NCBI RefSeq assembly: GCF_904846235.1
Contig: NZ_CAJGZN010000007.1
Location: 62,001 to 126,000 of the forward strand
Length of the DNA stretch: 64,000 nucleotides
From: Psychrobacter immobilis
GTDB taxonomy: Bacteria; Pseudomonadota; Gammaproteobacteria; Pseudomonadales; Moraxellaceae
Direction of reading: 5' to 3'
The notes beneath the pieces are model-generated. The model did not search any database, was not told the origin of the DNA, and saw only the letters and a list, made by a program, of their open reading frames with translations. Below are positions 39,381-48,991 of the stretch, one piece after another (the first letter of the stretch is position 1; the number at the start of each line of letters is the position of its first letter). The position numbers and the translations under genes were made by a program.

Positions 39381-41528
39381 TTAAATCAAATCGCTATAAG
39401 CTTGAATGGCAGTTAACGCGATGGTATAGACGATATCATCAACCAAGGCACCACGTGACAAATCATTCACGGGTTTATTCAGACCCTGTAGCATAGGGCC
39501 GACACTGACGACGTTGGCGCTACGCTGTACTGCTTTATAAGTGGTGTTACCAGTGTTGAGGTCAGGGAAGATAAAGACGTTGGCTTGTCCAGCGACAGGT
39601 GAGTCAGGCGCTTTTTGCTTACCGACGCTCATGACAGACGCCGCATCATACTGTAGCGGGCCGTCGACTTTGAGGTCTGGTGCACGCTCGCGAACGATTT
39701 GGGTCGCACGGGCAACTTTTTCGACATCCGCGCCTGCGCCTGATGAGCCAGTAGAGTAGCTGATCATTGCAACTTTTGGTTCGATACCAAAGGCAGCAGC
39801 AGACTGTGCTGATTGAATGGCAATCTCTGCCAGCTCTTCAGCGTTAGGATCTGGGTTGATCGCACAGTCACCATAGACGACCACTTGCTCAGGCAACAGC
39901 ATGAAGAATACTGACGACACGAGTGAGTACTGCGGCGCGGTCTTAATCAACTGGAATGCTGGTCGTACTGTATTGGCAGTGGTATGAATCGCACCTGAGA
40001 CCAGACCGTCGACTTCGTCTAGTTGGAGCATGATAGTACCTAAATAGACTGTGTCTTTTAGGTATTCAGCAGCGACTTCCGCAGTGGTTTTACCTTTGCG
40101 ACGTTCTACGACAGCGGCGATATATTTGCTCATATCTAGGTTGTCAGGATCGATGATCTCTAGCCCTTCAGGCAGCGTTAGATCACGATTTTTGGCCACT
40201 TGCTCAACGTCACTACGTTTAGCAAGTAACACGCAGTTGGCGATACCGCGACTCTGACAGATACAGGCAGCTTCAACCGTACGTGGTTCAGCGCCTTCTG
40301 GCAGCACAATGCGTTTCTTAGCGTGCTGTGATTTTTTGACCAATTGATGACGAAATGCTGATGGTGACAGACGCGGTTCATGATTGCGGCTGAAGTATTC
40401 TTTAATCCAGCTTAGATCCAAATGCGCAGCCACATAACGAGCCACTTCATCAGCACGTTCTGTATCATCACTTGGAATCTCAGAACTCATATGCATCAGG
40501 CTCTGTACTGTCTCGTAGCTGTCGCTTTCGACACTCATGACAGGGATGCCAGTTTTGAGCGCTGATTGCCAAAGCTCAGCAACTGTATCGCTTGGAGTGA
40601 TACCACCTGTCAACACCAGACCTGCCAATGGAATTCCATTGATACAGGCCAATCCAGCAGCCAACAGTAAGTCATCACGATCGCCAGGCACGACCATTAA
40701 CGTACCACGCTTAAAGACTTCGTTGACGCGCGCCACTGAACGAGCGGTTAGGCTGATACGATTGATACGACGTGTCTTTGCTTCGCCAACATTTAGCCAA
40801 GTCGCATCAAGCTCCGTCGCGATATCCCACGTGCGTGGCACAGATAGGGAATCACTAAAAGGCACTACCCCGATAAGGCGGAACACTTCGGTATTAAACG
40901 AAGGCGATAGACGCTGAACCTCCTGTAGGAAGTTCGGATCTAAGCTGACAACGGCCTCACCCGGCGCGACAGGTTGATTGTCAAAGGTGTTCGGCACGTC
41001 TTGTACCCGCATCAATATCACACCGAGCGTCCGTGAATCGATGACCCCGCCAAACTCACGGGCATGGACATCCAGTTTGTCTGCTAAATAGGCAGGTTTA
41101 CTGATGTCAGCAGTACTGACAAATATAATCTTGGCATCGAGCGCGTGGGCAAGTGCACGGTTGATTTGTGAAGCATAAGAGGTCTCAGTGGTTGGCACCA
41201 GACCTTCACAGATAATCACGTCATGACCATCATCGATCGTATGAAAATTGGCAATCACTTCTTCCATCAAGTCATCAAGATTGTCATCGCCTAGCATACG
41301 CTCAACGTGTTGACGGCTGATAGAGTCAGGCGGATTTAGTCCAAATGCGTGCATGGTCAATGCGCTTGAGCTGTCTAAGCTGTGCTGTTTGTCTAGCGTA
41401 TCATCTTGCAAAAACGGCTTCATAAAGCCCGCTTTGATACCGTTATAATCAAAAGCACGGATTAGCCCTAGTGCGGCTGATGTCACACCGATACCGCGAC
41501 TAATGGGAACAAGTAAAATGGTTTGCAT
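39381..41528 (-). CDS. pta: Phosphate acetyltransferase
   Basis: Interconverts acetyl-CoA and acetyl phosphate. The 715-aa long form has an N-terminal BioD-like NTPase domain (PISRGIGVTSAALGLIRAF), a DRTGG domain and the C-terminal catalytic domain with RIVLPEGAEPRTVEAA and MISYSTGSSGAGADVEKV. It follows ackA with a 150-bp gap, transcribed in the same direction. AGGACACATT precedes the ATG. Confidence 0.95.
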   Translation of the reverse strand: MQTILLVPISRGIGVTSAALGLIRAFDYNGIKAGFMKPFLQDDTLDKQHSLDSSSALTMHAFGLNPPDSISRQHVERMLGDDNLDDLMEEVIANFHTIDDGHDVIICEGLVPTTETSYASQINRALAHALDAKIIFVSTADISKPAYLADKLDVHAREFGGVIDSRTLGVILMRVQDVPNTFDNQPVAPGEAVVSLDPNFLQEVQRLSPSFNTEVFRLIGVVPFSDSLSVPRTWDIATELDATWLNVGEAKTRRINRISLTARSVARVNEVFKRGTLMVVPGDRDDLLLAAGLACINGIPLAGLVLTGGITPSDTVAELWQSALKTGIPVMSVESDSYETVQSLMHMSSEIPSDDTERADEVARYVAAHLDLSWIKEYFSRNHEPRLSPSAFRHQLVKKSQHAKKRIVLPEGAEPRTVEAACICQSRGIANCVLLAKRSDVEQVAKNRDLTLPEGLEIIDPDNLDMSKYIAAVVERRKGKTTAEVAAEYLKDTVYLGTIMLQLDEVDGLVSGAIHTTANTVRPAFQLIKTAPQYSLVSSVFFMLLPEQVVVYGDCAINPDPNAEELAEIAIQSAQSAAAFGIEPKVAMISYSTGSSGAGADVEKVARATQIVRERAPDLKVDGPLQYDAASVMSVGKQKAPDSPVAGQANVFIFPDLNTGNTTYKAVQRSANVVSVGPMLQGLNKPVNDLSRGALVDDIVYTIALTAIQAYSDLI

Positions 41529-41681
41529 AATGTGTCCTACAATTTATTTTATTTTAGACGTCGAGTCATTTTGAGTAGCATAAGAAATGCAGTATAAAAA
41601 CACCAAGCGCTTTATCTTATTTATTCTCAGCTTTTTATAAGCGTCTAGAATGATAAGCACTAGGCTTTATACTCAATCGTC

Positions 41682-42914
41682 TTATACTAAGTTCAATGCT
41701 TGACGAGTCTCTTGAGCGATGCGGTATTCTTCATCTGTTGGTATAACCCACAGCTCGACACTGCTACCTTCTGCTTGGAAGCTGCCTTCTTGACCACCGT
41801 ACAATCCAGCGTTCTTTTCAGCGTCCATCTTGATACCGAAATGACGCATGACGGCTAAAATACTTGCGCGAGTGGTGACAGAGTTTTCGCCGATACCACC
41901 AGTGAATACAATACCGGTAAACTCAGGCAGTGCACAGCTTAAGCTGGCGAGGTATTTACCAGCACGGTAGCAGAACATCTCGATAGCGAGCTGTGCATCT
42001 TTATGGCCTTCGCTCGCAGCTTGCTCAATAGTACGCAAATCATTCGATAGACCAGAAATACCAAGCAGACCGCTTTCACTATTTAGCATCTTATCCGTTT
42101 CTTCTAGACTAATACCGAGCTGACGTTTCAGATGCATATGTAAGCTTGGGTCGACATCGCCGCTACGTGTGCCCATCATCAGTCCCTCAAGCGGGGTCAG
42201 ACCCATGCTGGTATCGAGACTCTTGCCATCGTATACGGCGGTTGCTGAGCAACCATTACCTAGATGCGCGGTTATCCAGCCATGAGGACCTTTCGCTTCA
42301 GTGATTTTGCTAGCACGTTCTGAGACATAAGCATGAGACGTACCATGGAAGCCATAACGACGGATTTTGTGCTCTTCGTATAGATATTTTGGCAACGCAT
42401 AGCGAAAGGCAACGGGTGGCATGGTTTGGTGAAAGGCGGTATCAAATACCACAACTTGTGGAATGTCAGGGTAAATAGCTTGAACCGCTTCAATACCCAA
42501 AGCATTTGCAGGGTTATGTAGTGGAGCCAATATCTTTAGACGTTTCACTTCCTCTAACGCATGCTGATCAACGCGAACGGCTTGAGAGTATTCACGGCCG
42601 CCATGCACCACGCGGTGCCCGACTGCGATGAAATGATATTGCTCTAATAGCTCTAGGATTTTTTGCAGGGCAAGTTTGTGACTACCACCAGGGATAGAAA
42701 TCTCTAACTTATCGCCATTTAGCGTGGTGTGTTTGATACGGGCTGTATCGAGACCTAAGTTTTCGGCAAGACCGGTGATACGAGTAGAATTGTCATCGCT
42801 AATCAACGCGTATTTGATAGAAGACGAACCGCAGTTGAGGACTAAAGTGGGGCTAGTTAGGGTTGATGTTTCGCTGTTCTTATCATCAAAAGTGGTACTT
42901 AGGTTGGCGCTCAT
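41682..42914 (-). CDS. ackA: Acetate kinase
   Basis: Makes ATP and acetate from acetyl phosphate, or the reverse. The 410-aa protein has VLNCGSSSIKYAL at the start, HRVVHGG, VFDTAFHQTMP, HLGNGCSA and the C-terminal GIGENSVTTRASI, all signatures of AckA. AAGGATAG precedes the ATG. It is the first gene of an ackA-pta unit. Confidence 0.96.
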   Translation of the reverse strand: MSANLSTTFDDKNSETSTLTSPTLVLNCGSSSIKYALISDDNSTRITGLAENLGLDTARIKHTTLNGDKLEISIPGGSHKLALQKILELLEQYHFIAVGHRVVHGGREYSQAVRVDQHALEEVKRLKILAPLHNPANALGIEAVQAIYPDIPQVVVFDTAFHQTMPPVAFRYALPKYLYEEHKIRRYGFHGTSHAYVSERASKITEAKGPHGWITAHLGNGCSATAVYDGKSLDTSMGLTPLEGLMMGTRSGDVDPSLHMHLKRQLGISLEETDKMLNSESGLLGISGLSNDLRTIEQAASEGHKDAQLAIEMFCYRAGKYLASLSCALPEFTGIVFTGGIGENSVTTRASILAVMRHFGIKMDAEKNAGLYGGQEGSFQAEGSSVELWVIPTDEEYRIAQETRQALNLV

Positions 42915-43719
42915 ACTCTATCCTTAGATTGGTTTTTATAAAGGGCAAATCAATTATATCGTTCGTTCGATACAAAAAAGACGTCTATTGCCACGTCCTG
43001 TTTTATTATCATCAAATGCTACATCGCTGATATCTCAAGTGCTGTAGTAAGGGTCACTGAGACATGATGTCATTATTATATGGAGTTGATGACGTTGATA
43101 ACCGCCGAGTAAATAAAAATCAGCCATATCTATGCTGATCATATCAAGCAAGCATATTGGCGATTTTGTTTATACTTGGGCTACTGTTTCTGACAGTGCT
43201 ATGCATCCATGCTTATGAGGTAATGCGTCTGCATCTCAGGCTAGCATCCTATTGCCGCCGCAAACTGGGAATATAATGTAACACATCTTTGTTTCTACAC
43301 CACAACAGGGCCAAGGTTTAAAATGTGTAATTAATAAATAGCTAAATATAAAATAAATCAATTACATTCAGTGAGTTATAGAGCTGTAAGTGGATAACCT
43401 GTATGGACGGCATAACAGTGCTATTGCTCACGAAATTGTAAGAAATATTGTCGAGACACTCATATGTCATACATTCATATCTAAGCTCGCAGACGATATT
43501 ACTATAAAAATTCGACTAATGTTCTAGAAAATATCCAACATCACGCAAATTTATTCACCAATCATATTCAGTATCCGTACAGCTTTATGTAATAATGCTA
43601 TGATGAAAATGGTCATAACGGCAGTGCTTTCGCTGTCGGTTTGGCTGTCCATTTGTTTTTTATTTATCACGATTTACTATCGCCATTATGCCGTCGTAAG
43701 CTCACAGGTTATCTATTCT
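42915..43719. other. Long intergenic region between ackA and lptM
   Basis: 805 bp, the longest gene-free spacer in the window. It must hold divergent promoters. TATAAT occurs near 43273, in TGGGAATATAATG, but without a good -35 at 17 bp. An in-frame upstream extension of lptM to 43600 encodes a hydrophobic stretch but would give an implausible protein. No repeat or RNA motif recognised. Confidence 0.4.
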
Positions 43720-44034
43720 ATGTCTACTATACACAGCCCCTTAGCAGCCAAGCATGCTCGCTCATTCGCTCGTACCAGTCGTCAGGCTCTCGCCACTTTA
43801 TTTATTAGCAGTGTGGTTATGCTAGGATTGTCAGGCTGCGGGCAAAAAGGCGATCTATATCGGGCAGACTCTAGTAGTCAAACGATAGAGGGCAGTGCGT
43901 CTGTACTGGATAGTACTAGCCATCCACAAGATGCAGCCTTTGCCGGTATCGACGATGATAACTATCAAAAAAACCGCTACCTAGAAGAGCAAATGGTGCT
44001 ACCTGAGCCCAGTACTGATCCCAACGACTATTAA
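43720..44034 (+). CDS. lptM: LptM-like lipoprotein
   Basis: A small lipoprotein (104 aa from this start). The lipobox and following motif LSGCGQKGDLY match LptM (YifL), which helps the outer-membrane LPS translocon LptD oxidise and mature. The N-region before the hydrophobic core is longer than usual (about 28 residues). The acidic tail after the motif is variable in the family. It precedes lysA, a standard conserved neighbourhood. Confidence 0.85.
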   Translation: MSTIHSPLAAKHARSFARTSRQALATLFISSVVMLGLSGCGQKGDLYRADSSSQTIEGSASVLDSTSHPQDAAFAGIDDDNYQKNRYLEEQMVLPEPSTDPNDY

Positions 44035-44219
44035 TTGCTAAGCCAATAACTGCTAGGCTAATAATCGTTAAACTGAGCCAATAGTTAGTGGTTAGGTGCT
44101 TGTTAATTAACAGTTTAATTGACTGCTTAACTAACCATCGATTCTGTTATGGCTAAATAGCTTTGCTACCTAAATTTAAATTTCACCCTTGATAATCTGA
44201 TTATATTAGAGATGTTTAT

Positions 44220-45596
44220 ATGAGTCATTCTGAACTACCTGCTGACTTGACCGATTCTGCTACTGGCGAATCCGTTACTATCCAAACTGAGCAAGGGTTG
44301 TATGTTGACCCGAAAGCGTTGAGTGCTCACTTGCCAGCGCTAAGCTATCGCGGCGATGCGCTGTATATGGAGCAGGTCAGTATCGATGAGTTGGCAAAAC
44401 AATATGGCACACCATGCTACGTGTATTCAAAGCAAGCAATATTGGACGTTTATCAAGCTTATACTGATAGCTTTGCCAGTCTGAATCATCAGGTATGCTA
44501 TGCCGTAAAAGCAAACTCTAACCTTGCTGTGCTTGGTGTCTTGGCACAGGCAGGCGCTGGGTTTGATATTGTCTCTCGCGGTGAGTTGATGCGTGTGTTA
44601 GCGGCAGGTGGCGCAGCATCACGTGTAGTATTCTCAGGCGTTGGCAAAACGTACAGTGATATCGAATATGCGCTGACTCAAGGTATCGGCTGTTTTAATG
44701 TTGAGTCTATCAGCGAGCTGACTTTAATCAATGACGTGGCAAAGTCACTTGACAAGCCTGCGCCAATCTCGTTACGCGTTAATCCTAACGTCGATGCCAA
44801 AACCCATCCGTATATCTCGACAGGACTCAAAGACAACAAGTTTGGTATCACTCACGAAGACGCACTAGCGGTTTATCAGCAAGCGGCCGATTTATCACAT
44901 ATAGACATCGTTGGTATTGACTGTCATATTGGCTCGCAATTGACTGAGGTAGAACCATTTGTTGCAGCGTTAGATAAAGTTATTGAGCTGATACATAGCC
45001 TGCGTGACGCTGGTATTGAGTTGCAGCATGTTGATTTGGGTGGTGGTTTAGGTGTGCGCTATATTGATGAGACGCCTGTGTCTATCGATGAGTTTGCCCA
45101 AGCATTATTGCCAAAACTTAGCGAGCTTGGTTTGACTGTGTTCTTTGAGCCAGGTCGTAGTATCGTTGCCAATGCTGGCGTGCTATTGACTCAAGTTGAC
45201 GTACTCAAGCCGACTGAGCATAAGAACTTTGCGATCGTTGATGCCGCGATGAATGACTTGATTCGTCCTGCTTTATATCAAGCTGAGATGGCGGTGATTC
45301 CAAGTGTGTTGCCTAGTGCTGGTATCGATACGGATGGTACGCAGCCGTGGGATATCGTTGGCGCAATTTGTGAGACAGGTGATTTCTTGGCAAAAGACCG
45401 CCTACTATCATTGGTCACAGGCGATGTACTGGCCATCACAGGTGCAGGTGCTTACGGCTTTACCATGAGCAGCAACTACAACTCACGCCCACGTGCTAGC
45501 GAAGTGATGGTGTCTGGTGATAGTCATCAGCTAATCCGCAAGCGCGAAACGATTGAAGCATTATATGCAGATGAAGCGTTGTGGCAGGGTGAATAG
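44220..45596 (+). CDS. lysA: Diaminopimelate decarboxylase
   Basis: Makes L-lysine from meso-diaminopimelate. The 458-aa PLP enzyme has the Schiff-base lysine Lys97 in YAVKANSN, the HIGSQ phosphate-region motif and GGGLGVRY; the C-terminal barrel includes GAICETGDFLAKD and GAYGFTMSSNYN. It has an N-terminal extension of about 35 residues. It lies between lptM and a terminator that separates it from dapF. Confidence 0.96.
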   Translation: MSHSELPADLTDSATGESVTIQTEQGLYVDPKALSAHLPALSYRGDALYMEQVSIDELAKQYGTPCYVYSKQAILDVYQAYTDSFASLNHQVCYAVKANSNLAVLGVLAQAGAGFDIVSRGELMRVLAAGGAASRVVFSGVGKTYSDIEYALTQGIGCFNVESISELTLINDVAKSLDKPAPISLRVNPNVDAKTHPYISTGLKDNKFGITHEDALAVYQQAADLSHIDIVGIDCHIGSQLTEVEPFVAALDKVIELIHSLRDAGIELQHVDLGGGLGVRYIDETPVSIDEFAQALLPKLSELGLTVFFEPGRSIVANAGVLLTQVDVLKPTEHKNFAIVDAAMNDLIRPALYQAEMAVIPSVLPSAGIDTDGTQPWDIVGAICETGDFLAKDRLLSLVTGDVLAITGAGAYGFTMSSNYNSRPRASEVMVSGDSHQLIRKRETIEALYADEALWQGE

Positions 45597-45687
45597 TACT
45601 ATAAGCAGCGTAGATTGATGTTGATATGGTCATCGATGGCTGCTTTAATTAAATAGCTTTTTGCTCATAGCTTTGTTGATTAAAGAG

Positions 45688-45717
45688 AACCCACTGTGAC
45701 GATAACAGTGGGTTTTT
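45688..45717 (+). terminator. lysA terminator
   Basis: AACCCACTGT pairs with ACAGTGGGTT around GACGATA, followed by TTTT. dapF must then have its own promoter. Confidence 0.85.
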
Positions 45718-45854
45718 TGTGCTCAATGCTAAGTAAGTAGGTCAGTTGTGAGATATATATATAACTTGGTATTTGATAGTGGTGATAATTATGATTGTAT
45801 CTGACAGCGTGCTAATATAAGGCATACATAAAAATAGGATAGGACATCAAAGAT

Positions 45855-46742
45855 ATGCTAATAGAGTTTACTAAAATGCATGGGTTGGGTAATGATTTCA
45901 TGGTCATTGATTTAGTGACCCAGCGCTTAGATTTGACCAAGGATTTGGTGCAGTTATTGGGCGATCGTCACCTAGGCATTGGTTTTGATCAATTGCTCGT
46001 GGTCGAACCACCCATGCGCCCTGATGTCGATTTCAGTTATCGTATCTTTAATACTGATGGCACCGAAGTCGAACAGTGCGGCAATGGCGCACGTTGTTTT
46101 GCGCGTTTTGTACAAGCACGTAAACTGTCATTTAAGCAGCGTCTACGCGTTGAGACGGCCAGCGGTATTATTTCTTTGACTACTGATCGCTACGGTTGGG
46201 TAGATGTCGATATGGGCAAGCCTAAATTTGAGCCAGATGAGATTCCATTTAGCCCAAGAGCGACGACCAAAATCCAAAACACCTATCATCTTGATGTAAA
46301 TGGTACGCCTGTGCAGCTGTACGTTGCCAATATGGGCAATCCGCATGCTGTGATAAAAGTCGATGACGTACTCGATGCCGAGGTTGAGACTCTAGGCAAG
46401 GCAATTGAGTCGCATCCTGCCTTTCCAGACCGCGTCAATGTAGGCTTTATGCAAGTGATGAATCAGCGCCATATTCGTCTACGTGTGTACGAGCGCGGAG
46501 TGGGTGAAACGCAAGCTTGTGGTACAGGCGCGTGTGCAGCAGTAGCCGTTGGTATACGTGAGGGTTGGCTCGATGAGGGTGAGGAAATTCGCGCACAGCT
46601 ATATGGTGGCAGTATGATTATCAAGTGGCAGCCAGGCTATTCAGTTACGATGACGGGTCCGACCGCTTTCGTCTATGAAGGTGTATTTAGTCCAGATGGT
46701 CTGATGGCACAAGCGGGCCTTAAACTCAATGCTGAAGGCTGA
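45855..46742 (+). CDS. dapF: Diaminopimelate epimerase
   Basis: Converts LL- to meso-diaminopimelate without a cofactor. The two catalytic cysteines are Cys75 in CGNGARC and Cys222 in ACGTGACA. Starts FTKMHGLGNDFMVID, as is typical. 295 aa. xerC follows 46 bp downstream, a common pairing. Confidence 0.96.
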   Translation: MLIEFTKMHGLGNDFMVIDLVTQRLDLTKDLVQLLGDRHLGIGFDQLLVVEPPMRPDVDFSYRIFNTDGTEVEQCGNGARCFARFVQARKLSFKQRLRVETASGIISLTTDRYGWVDVDMGKPKFEPDEIPFSPRATTKIQNTYHLDVNGTPVQLYVANMGNPHAVIKVDDVLDAEVETLGKAIESHPAFPDRVNVGFMQVMNQRHIRLRVYERGVGETQACGTGACAAVAVGIREGWLDEGEEIRAQLYGGSMIIKWQPGYSVTMTGPTAFVYEGVFSPDGLMAQAGLKLNAEG

Positions 46743-46788
46743 TAACTGTTGTTAGGCCGATCGTATAAATGCCAAGGATGGTTCTAAT

Positions 46789-47811
46789 ATGGTTATGTCT
46801 ACAAATAAAGACACTCAGGCGGCGAGCTCAGCACCTTGGCTATCTACTGAGCTGGCCGCCACTATAGAGTCGGACGCTGCATTGCGAGAGTTACTCGCAC
46901 CTGTGCATCGTTGGCTCAATACATTGTATGTGCGCAACCATTCGCCGCATACTCTGACCGCTTATTTCGCTGGTTTAAATCAACTGGCGTTGTTTTTGCG
47001 TGGTAAGCGTCTAACGTGGACACGCTGTGATAAACGGCAACTTGCCCAGCATATTAGTCAACGTCTTGATGAAGACAAGTTAGCGCTTGCCAGTGTCCAG
47101 CAAGAGTTGTCTGCGATTCGACATTTTTATGGTTGGATGATTGAAGAAGAGCTAGCACGTATCAACCCATCCACTGGCTATCAGCTGAAGCGTAGTCCTA
47201 GACCGCTGCCTTCTATCGCTGATGTCGATTTACTGACTCAGCTACTCGATCAAGAGATTCCTGATACACCAGAGCAAGCGCGCTTATGGTTGCGTGACAA
47301 GGCTATGTTTGAATTGCTCTATAGTAGTGGCTTGCGTGTTGGCGAGTTGGTTGCACTCGATATGGCAGATGTAGATTTGTCTGACTTACGGGTACGAGTC
47401 ACAGGTAAAGGAAATAAAACACGGCTAGTACCATTAGGGATAAAGGCCGCAGAAGCGATTAGTCGCTACCTACCGCATCGTAACCTTTGGGTAGAGCAGA
47501 TGGATAACGCATTATTCATCAGTGAAAAGCTCGGCACCAGACTATCAACACGGGCAGTGCAGCAGCGCTTAAAAGTCGCTGCTACTCGCGCAGGTATCGC
47601 ACAGAATATGTATCCACATCTATTGCGGCATTGTTTTGCATCACATATGCTGTCAGGCAGTGGTGACTTGCGCGCCGTACAAGAGATGCTCGGGCATAGT
47701 GATATTAGCACCACGCAAATTTATACTCACGTTGATTTTGCAAAATTAACGCAGGTTTATGATCGCGCCCATCCACGAGCAACTCATGCTCAAAATGAAG
47801 AATTGCCTTAG
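46789..47811 (+). CDS. xerC: Tyrosine recombinase XerC
   Basis: With XerD resolves chromosome dimers at dif. The 340-aa protein has an N-terminal core-binding domain (HTLTAYFAGLNQLALFL) and a catalytic domain with Arg183 in SSGLRVGEL, HLLRHCFASHML, LGHSDISTTQIYTH and the nucleophile Tyr312. The position right after dapF marks it as the housekeeping XerC rather than an integrase. A dif site is not in the window as far as I can see. Confidence 0.93.
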   Translation: MVMSTNKDTQAASSAPWLSTELAATIESDAALRELLAPVHRWLNTLYVRNHSPHTLTAYFAGLNQLALFLRGKRLTWTRCDKRQLAQHISQRLDEDKLALASVQQELSAIRHFYGWMIEEELARINPSTGYQLKRSPRPLPSIADVDLLTQLLDQEIPDTPEQARLWLRDKAMFELLYSSGLRVGELVALDMADVDLSDLRVRVTGKGNKTRLVPLGIKAAEAISRYLPHRNLWVEQMDNALFISEKLGTRLSTRAVQQRLKVAATRAGIAQNMYPHLLRHCFASHMLSGSGDLRAVQEMLGHSDISTTQIYTHVDFAKLTQVYDRAHPRATHAQNEELP

Positions 47812-47844
47812 CAATTAGGCACGAAATCCACTGAATTTCACAAT

Positions 47845-48708
47845 CTACGCCAAACGATGGCAATCAAAGATAGGCAGTTTTTGGCGGCCTTGCTCTTGCT
47901 TGTCTAATAGCGCCATGACGATGGCATATTGTTTATCCAGTTCGCTATCGTCATAGCTTGCGATAACAGTACTATCAAACGCTGTAATAGCTGCATGCCC
48001 CCATGTCTGACGGGTACTACCATCTTGGTAGAGATGATCACCACCTTGCGCTGCGCCAATGACCATACATTGACTATCTAGAGCACGAGCACGTAACAAC
48101 AACGACCAGTGCGCTTGTCCAGTCAAGTAAGTAAAGGCAGAAGGTGCACTCAATAGTTCAGCACCAGCTTGTCGCAGGCGCTGCGCCAATGCTGGGAAGC
48201 GCAAATCAAAACATACCATCATGCCGAGTTGGTAGATTGTATTGCCTACTGCTAGTGGCGCAATTACGGTCTGCGTACCCGGCTCAAAGGTCGCCGCTTC
48301 GTTATAGCTGCCATGCTTATCAGCCACAGTTGCGGTAAACAGATGAATCTTGTCGTAGCGTGCGACACGGGTACCATCTGGTGCAAACAGCTGGCTCACT
48401 TGGCGCAATCTACCATCAGGAACGATAGTGCCATCAGGGCGATAATGGCAGGGTAACGAGCCTGCTAGTACATGGATACCAGCGGTGCGGGCGTAGTCTG
48501 CTATCGTCGCTGATAAGTCATCAAAACGCTCGGCAGTAGCAGATTGCTGTCCCATACTACAGCAGTTCTCAGGCAATACAACAAGCTCAGCCCCTTGAGT
48601 TTGTGCATCTGTGATAGCGGCTTTGATATCTGCTAGATTATCCTCAACATTCTGCTGACTGTTCATTTGAATAGCAGCGACGTTAAGTTGATGGTTATTT
48701 GAATTCAT
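47845..48708 (-). CDS. Carbon-nitrogen hydrolase (nitrilase superfamily)
   Basis: A 287-aa amidase. The Glu-Lys-Cys triad is Glu47 (VVLPENC), Lys120 (RYDKIHLF) and Cys166 (GMMVCFDLRFP). It resembles the Nit1/omega-amidase branch that hydrolyses deaminated glutathione or 2-oxo-acid amides; the substrate is inferred. AGGAATAT precedes the ATG. It is convergent with xerC with a 33-bp gap. Confidence 0.88.
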   Translation of the reverse strand: MNSNNHQLNVAAIQMNSQQNVEDNLADIKAAITDAQTQGAELVVLPENCCSMGQQSATAERFDDLSATIADYARTAGIHVLAGSLPCHYRPDGTIVPDGRLRQVSQLFAPDGTRVARYDKIHLFTATVADKHGSYNEAATFEPGTQTVIAPLAVGNTIYQLGMMVCFDLRFPALAQRLRQAGAELLSAPSAFTYLTGQAHWSLLLRARALDSQCMVIGAAQGGDHLYQDGSTRQTWGHAAITAFDSTVIASYDDSELDKQYAIVMALLDKQEQGRQKLPIFDCHRLA

Positions 48709-48991
48709 GACAATATTCCTATTGGGTGTGAGCTGTATTGGTCATTCACCGTAATTTATTATAATATTTTCGCGGTAATGAGCAGACTGCTCGTATTTAT
48801 GGGTTGCTCATCCTTGCCAAGATGTTAGTTTACTAGCGATAGCAAACCAAACGTATCCGGACAAAACATAAATTATCATAGCAAAATTGTGGCAAAAAAT
48901 GCTATCGTCATGTCCTGATAAGATTTATGTCGTTACCTTTACTGACAGAATAAACACAATATCACTAAGATCGGAGTGCAATAAGCCGCCC

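Noticed and set aside
43600-43719. N-terminal extension of LptM
   Set aside because: It would add 40 hydrophobic residues before an already complete lipoprotein signal peptide.
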